From the NCBI RefSeq assembly GCF_016808335.1, contig NC_053138.1, positions 13,509,900 to 13,573,899 on the forward strand: DNA of 64,000 nt, in the 5' to 3' direction. The stretch is from Panicum virgatum. Its lineage: Eukaryota > Streptophyta > Magnoliopsida > Poales > Poaceae. How positions within the stretch are numbered: the stretch's first letter is position 1; every line of letters starts with the position of its first letter. The position numbers and the translations under genes are program-made. The notes under the pieces were generated by a model that saw nothing but the letters and a program-made list of their open reading frames with translations, was not told where the DNA came from and did not search any database. Below, one piece after another: positions 57,701 through 64,000 of the stretch.

Positions 57701-59590
57701 GATTGAATAATACAGAACAAAACACAAATCAGAATTAAATTCTAGTGTGTTAACTGAAACATGGTTTGCAAAAGGACAAACCTGTTCAAATAGTTGAATT
57801 AATCTTCTAATAGACTTTGGGACCCAACATGGAAGCATTTGCAACAACGAAGTGTCTCCTCCAGCAGAGGAAAAAATGCTATAGCGCCATCGCAAGTACT
57901 CAGAAATTGATGATTTTCCAAACCCTGAAAAACATATATGTTCCTTTTCTTAGCACAAAGGAAATAATGTGTGTGGGTAACATCTCAAGAGCAGAGATTA
58001 ACAATATGAACAGAAGGACGCAAAGTTTTCTGTTGATTACCATTGGCAGGTGAGTAGTTTAAGCACCCATATTCATCTTGCCCAAAACAAGCAGAAAAAA
58101 GGGTTTTCCATAACGTTGGAAATTGCTGGAGACAAGGACCCAGATTCTCTAATGTGCACTGAGATGACAAACCACGACTTCTATTCACACTTCCTGTACA
58201 TATGGATTTCTGAATTGGTGCTGAAGCATACATTAAGGTAGCTAGTGCAGACATCTCACCAATTCGTTCAGCCATATCATCAACTGTATACAACATTTCA
58301 TCTATCTCAATAGCAGTAAGGTTACTATTCTTAACCATTTTCTGTGACAAATTCCAACGGGCGTTAGAGAATGATGCCTCATACTCATGACCTTTGATCC
58401 TAGAGAAGAGTAACCATTGTGCCCACTTGCAATCACCCTGAAAATAACACAACATAACAACCAAGTCAAACTAAAAACACAGAGTTAAACTGGTTCGACA
58501 AGCTTGAACCTTCTGAGACTTCTCCAAAGGATATTTTAAGGCCCTGTTTGGCAGGGCTTCTAGAGGCTCCGGCTCCGGCCCTGGCTCCGACTTCTCCGGA
58601 GAAGCCCAACCAAACGTTTTGTAGGAGGAGGCATTTTTAGTGAAAAATAGAGGAGCCGGAGCCGTTTTGGAGGAGCCACACTCCTCCGGAGCCCCTCGGA
58701 AGTCGGAAGGAGCCCTGCCAAACGAGGCCTAAAAGAAAGTGTTTACATGTAGCAATTGAAGGGACCACACCAATCATAACTTGGCTCCGCAAAGCACATA
58801 AATTCCAACCATGTAATCGCAAACTTAGAAGTCCATGTTCTAAACAAAGAAAACTATAATATAAACCAGCTCCATGCTGCTAGAGGTCCGAGAGCTGAAT
58901 ATAAAGAATAATGCTGAATAGCAAGTATATTCTAAACTAAACTGCACCAGAACTTACTGTGGCATCTTTGAGTAAAGGGATACAATCCTTTTCAGGAGCC
59001 AAATTACAGTTGTCCAGATAGAGCTCCAGCAGGCATGGCAAATTATGTTGCACACAGAAACTTATGACTAACTTATGCAATGCGCCTTCACGACCTCTGT
59101 GATTTGCATCATCTGGTATCTCTGAAGCACAAAATTCCGTAGAACATTCTTTCTTTGGACCAACCTTTAGAAGCATGCCAGCACGAGCAAGCAAAGGTAT
59201 AATTTCAGTAGTACTTTGCCAGTACTCTTTCACAAAGATGTGTTTCTTCGTTAATTCCTGCTGCATTAGCATTCTGATATACGATGTTGATTCATGATTG
59301 TACAAGGATCTAAATATCTTAACATGTGGTATCTCCATACAAACAGGTTCAAGCTCTTCTGAGTCACATATGTACATGTTGTAATCTGGGATTGTTAGAT
59401 CAGAAACAGTGTTGTCAGCGGCTTGTAAACTGTCCACATTTACTCTAATAATCCCTTCTAAAAGTACACTGTTGGGAATCATGTCCAGAAGTTCACAGAC
59501 TTTCCCCACATCATTATGACCAATAAAATACTCAAACTGAGATTCCCAAGGGATATGAGCATATATATGATTAGGCTGGTCCAGCAATAT
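39712..59590 (-). CDS. SPG11-like: Spatacsin-like protein (SPG11 family), 17 C-terminal exons; 5' part outside the window
   Basis: Exons on the minus strand: 59590-58958, 58437-58041, 57924-57782, 54097-53927, 53445-53248, 52656-52096, 51989-51930, 51834-51515, 51405-50973, 50866-50402, 50236-50120, 44707-44586, 44506-43750, 42925-42671, 42580-42398, 41351-41013 and 40464-39712. All borders are GT-AG; lengths sum to 5,907 bases (1,969 codons with the TAA), with every junction in phase. The C-terminus ([28 protein letters not shown], final GGAYLPLM) is the spatacsin C-terminal domain; LLQMLPCW and [15 protein letters not shown] are also typical of plant members. Plant spatacsins are about 3,000 residues, so roughly the first third lies right of 64000. 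In animals spatacsin works with spastizin in lysosome and autophagy maintenance; the plant role is little known. No stop or frameshift is seen; likely functional. Confidence 0.93.
44781..45034 (-). repeat. 3' LTR of the Reina-like element (254 bp)
   Basis: On the plus strand it reads TGATACGGCTGGAGG through GTGTCCACAACA. It is five bases longer than its partner through a 2-bp and a 3-bp repeat-length difference. Confidence 0.9.
45037..45060 (-). repeat. 24-base C homopolymer (G-run polypurine tract on the minus strand)
   Basis: Twenty-four consecutive C, two bases from the 3' LTR. On the element's own strand it is GGGTGGG plus a long G-run, i.e. an expanded polypurine tract. Exact length may be uncertain because such runs are error-prone in sequencing. 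Confidence 0.8.
45110..49353 (-). pseudogene. Reina-type gag-pol with chromodomain, disrupted
   Basis: Starts ATG at 49353: gag ([17 protein letters not shown] near 49105), zinc-knuckle-like CFNC (48430), protease [11 protein letters not shown] (48220), reverse transcriptase with [10 protein letters not shown] (near 47285), RNase H ([12 protein letters not shown] near 46870), integrase HHCC finger (46290-46160), D-D-E core ([25 protein letters not shown]) and a chromodomain ([18 protein letters not shown]) ending at 45110. Stops at 47880-47878 (TAG), 46702-46700 (TAG), 45991-45989 (TAA), 45667-45665 (TAG) and 45589-45587 (TAG), plus a frameshift near 47230, make it non-autonomous. Chromodomains steer integration toward particular chromatin in this clade. 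Confidence 0.9.
49459..49707 (-). repeat. 5' LTR of the Reina-like element (249 bp)
   Basis: On the plus strand it reads TGATATGGCTAGAGG through GTGTCCACAACA, and is adjacent to the primer binding site at 49446-49454. Confidence 0.9.
50335..50394 (+). repeat. (TGGGG)n microsatellite next to a spatacsin splice donor
   Basis: Nine or more TGGGG units with extra G at both ends, inside the intron after the exon that ends at 50402. The C-rich complement lies only 7 bases into the intron on the transcribed orientation (GTAAGTGCCCCCC). The G-strand can form G-quadruplexes in DNA. Confidence 0.9.
52838..52975 (-). mobile_element. tRNA-derived SINE, 138 bp, with 14-bp target duplication
   Basis: On the minus strand it has a Pol III A box TAGCTCAGTTGG (52964-52953) and a B-box-like GTTCAAGTGC (52924-52915), a diverged tRNA-like head GAGCCTAGCTCAGTTGG, and ends in a T-run. 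TTCTCTATGAATAA flanks it exactly at 52824-52837 and 52976-52989. It lies in a spatacsin intron. The structure resembles the grass SINE families with a GAGCCTAGCTCAG start. Confidence 0.85.
54240..55024 (-). mobile_element. 5'-truncated LINE (L1 type) with 17-bp target duplication
   Basis: TCAATGCTTTTATAGTT (54223-54239) and TCAATGCTTCTATAGTT (55025-55041) flank it with one mismatch. On the minus strand it carries the zf-RVT part of ORF2 ([11 protein letters not shown] near 54940, C-x2-C in CPLCDQEE near 54820, [12 protein letters not shown] near 54550) with a stop near 54360. It ends in the usual plant L1 tail, which appears on the plus strand as TTTTTCTCGAACATGCAGG. A 41-bp insertion interrupts the zf-RVT frame at 54759-54799. 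The copy sits in a spatacsin intron in sense orientation and is inactive. Confidence 0.88.
54759..54799 (-). mobile_element. 41-bp LINE-tail insertion inside the LINE
   Basis: TTGTCTCCTCTT is duplicated exactly on both sides (54747-54758, 54800-54811). The insert read on the minus strand ends in TTTCCCTC and an A-run, like the extreme 3' end of a LINE transcript. It breaks the zf-RVT reading frame between the CDQEE and FSRQIWF motifs. Confidence 0.7.
55063..55828 (+). mobile_element. Copia 5' end fragment: 172-bp LTR plus leader, truncated
   Basis: The LTR at 55063-55234 starts TGTTAGAGTATATTAGGC and ends CATAATCTTACA. A primer-site-like TGATATCACGAG follows. The remaining 590 bp are GC-rich, then AT-richer, with no gag or pol motif recognisable. 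No second LTR is seen. It ends where another TG-starting LTR begins at 55829. Confidence 0.6.
55829..57402 (+). mobile_element. Second Copia 5' fragment: 107-bp LTR plus partial gag
   Basis: The LTR-like block at 55829-55935 begins TGTTAGATG and ends CACATTCCTAACA, followed by the primer site TGGTATCACAG. A leader with GC-rich and T-rich parts leads into a Copia gag (56644-57401) and then host intron sequence. No pol and no 3' LTR remain. Confidence 0.65.
56650..57401 (+). pseudogene. Copia gag fragment
   Basis: The frame contains [48 protein letters not shown] and [16 protein letters not shown], all typical of a grass Copia gag family. A frameshift near 57220 moves the frame; the C-terminal part ([18 protein letters not shown] like) then ends at a TGA near 57402. 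The zinc knuckle, protease and everything downstream are absent. No function is expected. Confidence 0.75.
58540..58729. mobile_element. Tourist-like (PIF/Harbinger) MITE, 190 bp, TSD TAA
   Basis: Terminal repeats GGCCCTGTTTGGCAGGGCT and, on the other strand, GGCCTCGTTTGGCAGGGCT. TAA flanks at 58537-58539 and 58730-58732. The GC-rich core has several GGCTCCGG-type inverted motifs. It lies in the spatacsin intron between exons 59590-58958 and 58437-58041. Confidence 0.85.
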
Positions 59591-59636
59591 CTACATAATA
59601 CAAAACAAAAATCATAAATCCATAAAAAATACAGGT

Positions 59637-60170
59637 AGTCCAGGACCTGAAACAGAATCTGGGGTGCTGTAATCTAGTTAACAAAAGCATCATAACAGAA
59701 TTAAATCGCACACCAAGAGACATTTCCATGGAAAAAAATAACAAGGCCACTTATTTTGGCATACAAACTCCAGATCAGACATGCATCTGGAGTTGAGAGT
59801 TGGAGTCCTGCCAAGCAGGGCCTAAGGGCCTATTTGGCACAGCTCCAGCTCTAAGATTTCATGGAGCAGGCTACTTTTAGCTTTAAGATTTCATGGAGCT
59901 ATAGCTGAGTGTATATTCAGGCTGTTTATGTGAATCCTTTTGATTCGAATAATCGAATTTGGATTAAAAATACATATTTAAACCATTTCATTTTAGATTT
60001 TAACTCTAAATCTAACCTGGAGCTAGGAACTGGAGCTGTGCCATGACTACAAGTAATCCAGGGCCTGATCAGAATTTATGTGCTAGAAACTAGTTAAGAA
60101 AAGTGTCATAAAAAAATTAAACCACACAGCAAGACATGCCTTCACGGAAAAGAAAATAGCGAAACCAAGA
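59637..60170. repeat. Diverged intron duplication flanking MITE-like sequence
   Basis: Segments 59637-59740 and 60056-60170 are related (CCAGGACCTGA / CCAGGGCCTGA, then CTAGTTAAcAAAAG-type and ATTAAAyCrCACA-type matches). Between them lie a MITE-like end (GTCCTGCCAAGCAGGGCC, ending about 59823) and a separate inverted pair GGCACAGCTCCAG (59836-59848) / CTGGAGCTGTGCC (60030-60042). The outer borders are unclear. Confidence 0.5.
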
Positions 60171-60444
60171 GAAATAAATTTGGTATTTGTTGTGATTGGG
60201 AAAAAAAGAACTGGTATTTGTAACATTAAATAGTTGTACATGCCTATGTGGTATCGAATGCCCCTGCAGTGAGTCAAAATATGCAGCAATCAATTGGGTA
60301 AAAAGAACTCATGTCTCACATCATTTTATGGCAGTTTGCACAGCTTTGGACAACTTTCTTACTTGAGGTCTACAACACATGGTTCTTGTCAGAAATAAGG
60401 TGTCACGCTTTTTTTATAAAAAAAAGGTGCTACCCTATCATTAA

Positions 60445-60686
60445 TGTTAGCATGTTATGTATAGGCTGGCCCACGGGCCCTAGTTAGCCGGCCTAATGGC
60501 CTTTAGGGGCTGGGCGCCCACTGTGTCTAGGTGCGCCCCCCTCAGGATATCTCTGTTGATTAAGGATAGGCAAAGATCCCCCTGATAGGGTTGTTTCCAT
60601 CTACTGCGTCATCCTTGCCTATATGTACTCGTACCGTGCTTTGCACCCTAATCAATCAATCATATTCCTGGCCATACTCGCTTTCA
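60445..60686 (+). repeat. 5' LTR of the right-hand Copia element (242 bp)
   Basis: TG...CA ends, followed at once by a methionine-initiator-type primer binding site. The partner LTR is outside the window, so its length is inferred from the primer site only. Confidence 0.75.
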
Positions 60687-60745
60687 TGGTATCACGAGTC
60701 CGGGTTTTGCCAACCCCGATTCATCTTCCGCTGCCCTAGCTAGCT

Positions 60746-63700
60746 ATGGCAGGGACCGTCCTTCCCGATCCCGCCGCCGCTGGCAAGGATGCCGTCGACG
60801 CCGCCGCCAACGCTGAGCGCGAAGAACGCGCTCGCCAGGCCCAAGCCGCGCGCGACGCCGCCCTTCTAGAAGCCGAGGTCGCGGAGAAGGAGGCGGCCGC
60901 CGCCGGGAAGGAGCGCGACGACGCCGCTAATCGCGCGCGCGCCGCCCACGCCCGTGCCGCCGCCGCCCGTCAGAAGGCCGCGGCCGCCGTTCCCGATCCC
61001 GACGATGCCCTCGACGCCGCTCTTGACGGCAGCGACGTCGACACGCACGTCTCCGATCCGAACCGCGCCGCCCTCGACAACGCCATGCTTCTCCATGAAG
61101 CCGCGGCTCTCCTCAACCTCCACGCCCAGGCGGTCACCGCCAACATCCGGAGCGTCGTCCATGTCATCCTCGACGTTAACTCCGGCAGTTTCGCGCGGTG
61201 GCGCGAACAGTTCGTCCTCGCAGTCGGCAAGTACTCTCTCCAGGACCACATCTTCTCCGACGTCGCCTTGCCCGGGAATCCTGATTGGGCGCGCATGGAC
61301 TGCGTGGTCCGGTCTTGGATCGCTGGCACGATCTCCCACGACCTCGTCGACGCCGTCCTCGAGAGCAACTCCACTGCGCGCTCGGCATGGCTCGCCGTCG
61401 AGACCCAGTTCCTTGGGAATCGCGAGACGCGTGCTCTCATCCTCGACGCCGAGTTCGGAACTTCGTTCAAGGTGATCTTTCCATTACAGATTACTGCAAG
61501 AAGTTCAAGAAGATGGCGGCCGAACTTCACGAGCTGGGCGAGCACGTCTCCGACCGCACGCTGGTGCTCAACGTGCTGCGCGGCCTCAACGAGCGCTACG
61601 CCGCCATCGGGATGCACCTCCGTCGCGGCCGGCCGTTCCCCTCCTTCCTGGAGGTCCGGAACGACCTCCTCCTGGAGTTCACTGTCGACACCCGCTCCTC
61701 CGCGCCCTCCACAGCCCTCGTCGCCACGGCTCCGACGGGCTCCCGCCCCCCTATGCCACCTCCACAACTGCCCAAATCGAGCAATCGCTCTCGGGGCGAC
61801 GGATCTGGGGGCTCCTCCAAGCCTCAGCACAGCAAGCGGGACAAGGGCGCCGGCGGCAGCAGCGGTGGCGGCACCTCTACTTCTTCCAGCGGCGGCGGCG
61901 GCAGCAAAGGGTCGCCTGCGTCCTCTGGGACTCCGTCCCCCCTTGGGCCGTGGCCCCCTATGCTGAACCCCTAGACCGGGTCCATCCAGATGTGGCCCGG
62001 TCAGCAGGGGTTCGCGCCTCGACCCGGCCCGCAGCCGCAGCAGGCTCTGCTGGCCCAACAAGCGCATGTCCAGGCGCTGCAGGCCCAGCACGCCCAGCTG
62101 CAGGCGCAGGCTCTTCTCCAGGCCCAGGCGTACCAGCACGCCCAGCTCCAGGCAGCGCAGCAGCAGGCGCCGCAAGCCCCGCTGCCTCAGGCGGCTATGT
62201 GGGCCGCGCCGGCCATCTCAACTCGGCCACGGGCCTTCCTTCATGGGATCAGCAATCCCTGGCGTCCACCTTCAACACCGTGTCGCTCAACCCTCCGCCG
62301 CAAAACGAATGGTATTTCGAATCAAGTGCCTCCTCCCACATGACCTCCGACCCTTCCACCCTTACCTTTGCATCTTCCCCGCGGTATCCCTCTCCTTCAT
62401 CAATTGTTGTTGGTAATGGTTCTCTTCTACCAGTTACCGCCTTCCAGGCCCTTTTTCTCTTAATAATGTTCTTGTTTCACCAAACCTTATTAAGAATCTC
62501 ATTTATGTACGCCAGTTTACTTCTGACAACAATTGTTCCATTAAGTTTGATCCCGCTGGTTGTTCTGTGAAGGATCTTCAGTCCAGGAGAGTGATCGCCA
62601 GGTGCAATAGCTCCGATCCCCTCTACCCGCTGCAGCTGCCCACCGCCACCTCTCTTGTCGCTGGTGTTGATGCTACTCTTTGGCACCGCCGCCTAGGACA
62701 TCCCGGTCATGAGGCTCTCGCCAAGCTTGCTCCCGCCATACCGTCATGTAATAAAAACAGTAGCAGCTCTTTGTGTCATGCGTGCCAGTTAGGTCGCCAC
62801 ATCAGGCTTCCTTTCCCTACATCCTCCTCTCGTGTGTCAAATAAATTTGATCTTATACATTGTGATCTTTGGACATCTCCTGTGGTTAGTGTCTCGGATC
62901 ATAAATATTATTTGGTCATTTTGGATGATTTCTCGCACCACTTATGGACGTTCCCATTGTGGCTTAAGTCTGACACATTTTCCTCGCTCGCTAACTTCTT
63001 TGCTCATGTGACCACCCAGTATGGCGCCACTATCAAGGTGGTCCAGTGCGACAACGGCCATGAGTTCGACAACTCCAGTGCCCGCACGTTCCTCCTTGCT
63101 CATGGGGTTCATCTTCGTAAGTCGTGCCCCTACACTTCCTCCCAGAATGGTAAAGCTGAGCGCATTATTCATTCCATTAATAATATCGTTCGCTCTCTAC
63201 TGTTCCAAGCGAGCATGCCTGCTTCATACTGGGCTGAAGCACTCGCCACCGCCACATACCTCCTTAACATTTTGCCTACCAAAACGCTGCAATTTGCCAC
63301 GCCTCACTTTGCCCTTCATGGGTCACTACCGTCCTATGATCACCTTCGTGTTTTCGGTTGCAAATGTTACCCTAACCTTTCAGCCACTACTGCACACAAG
63401 CTGGCTCCACGTTCTGTCCTTTGCGTCTTCCTTGGCTACTCAGCTCATCATAAGGGATACCGCTGCCTTGACCTCGACTCCAACCGAGTGCTCATCTCGC
63501 GCCATGTCGTCTTCGACGAGGCTGCTTTCCCTTTCGCTGAGCGCTCCACTGGCTCCGCCAGCCTTGACTTCCTGGATGATTTCACTAATACTGAGCCGGC
63601 CCCCATTGGACCGACTCATGTTTTGTCTCGTGCAGGACCTCTTGGCGACATGGCGCCTCTCCCTGGACTGCCACGTGCGGCAGCCCACCCTGCACCAAGC

Positions 63701-64000
63701 GTGGCCAGCCAGGTTCCGAGCTCGGCCGGCCCGCTGCCACGTGCGGCCCTCCCCAGGACGGCGCCGATCGTCGCGCCGGGCTTCCAGTCCCTGCCGGCTG
63801 ATTGGCATCCAGCGGCTGCCACCCCGACGTCCTCGTCCTCGGCTGCGCCGGGCTCTCAGCGGACGCCCCTGGTCCGCAGCCCTCCGGCCGGTGGTGCGTC
63901 ACCTGCAGCCGCCTCGCTGCCAGTAGTCGCCGTGCCACCACCGCGCGAGCTGCGACACGTCTACTCCCGCCGGCGTGTGCCTCCACCTGCCGCACCGACT
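60746..64000 (+). pseudogene. Copia gag-protease-integrase, frameshifted, partial
   Basis: ATG at 60746 opens an Ala/Arg/Glu-rich coiled-coil gag start, then the gag core (FARWREQFVLAVGKYSLQDH near 61191). A one-base shift near 61470 moves to another frame (DYCKKFKKMAAELHELGEH), with TAG at 61972 in place of a probable CAG, a Gln-rich stretch (61990-62200), another shift, and a protease-like WYFESSASSHM (62311) where the usual DSGA is altered. From about 62510 one frame stays open to the window end: pre-integrase LWHRRLGHPG (62678), integrase with D (HCDLWTSP), D (QCDNGHEFDN) and E (QNGKAERI), then the Ser/Pro/Ala-rich linker toward RT. Not autonomous. Confidence 0.85.

Larger units (their letters stand above)
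60445..64000 (+). mobile_element. Copia LTR retrotransposon, 5' part, continuing past the window
   Basis: The 5' LTR is at 60445-60686 (242 bp; TGTTAGCATGTTATG to CTCGCTTTCA), with the primer site TGGTATCACGAG at 60687. The gag-pol remnant from 60746 is followed by an integrase frame still open at 64000. RT, RNase H and the 3' LTR lie beyond the window. It is inserted in an intron of the spatacsin gene, upstream of the exon at 59590, in antisense orientation to it. Confidence 0.88.

Noticed and set aside
60746..61973. Ala/Arg-rich coiled-coil host protein
   Set aside because: It follows a Copia LTR and primer site and contains the gag core; it is the retrotransposon gag.

Overview
This is nuclear DNA from a flowering plant, almost certainly a grass (Poaceae, possibly panicoid). 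Evidence: intron-split genes with GT-AG borders, dense LTR retrotransposons with GC-rich polyproteins, Stowaway and Tourist MITEs, a tRNA-derived SINE of the kind common in grasses, and L1-type LINE tails. There are no operons, CRISPR arrays or bacterial signals.

Layout. 1-4.5 kb: broken Ty3-type LTR element remnants. 4.6-5.4 kb: two Stowaway MITEs. 5.75-7.5 kb: a 5'-truncated L1-type LINE with target-site duplications (TSDs). 7.65-11.97 kb: a non-coding LTR element with TSD TCATT, unequal LTRs and a 37-bp minisatellite. 12.7-22.1 kb (minus strand): a decayed USP/coiled-coil/protein-kinase gene with a Copia element (13.83-19.59 kb) inserted inside an exon. 22.47-38.84 kb: a 16.4-kb Ty3/Gypsy element of Tat/Retand type (TSD CCTGG) with a multiply stopped gag-pol and, on the opposite strand, a five-exon extra gene. 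39.7-59.6 kb (minus strand): the 3' 17 exons of a spatacsin-like gene, running off the right side of the window. 60.4-64 kb: a Copia element entering from an intron of that gene and continuing beyond the window.

The spatacsin gene is the only host gene that looks functional. Its 17 visible exons keep phase throughout (5,907 coding bases, 1,969 codons including the stop), although its introns hold a Reina-type chromovirus nested in a Stowaway MITE, a LINE with a 41-bp retro-insertion inside it, two Copia 5' pieces, a SINE, a Tourist MITE and a G-rich microsatellite.

I found no previously undescribed defence or metabolic system. The observations most worth a second look are the spliced antisense gene in the Tat element, the young but multiply stopped state of that element, the chimeric 3' LTR with two promoters, and a strong bias for premature stops to be CAG-to-TAG (a pattern expected from deamination of CHG-methylated cytosine) in every decaying coding region.
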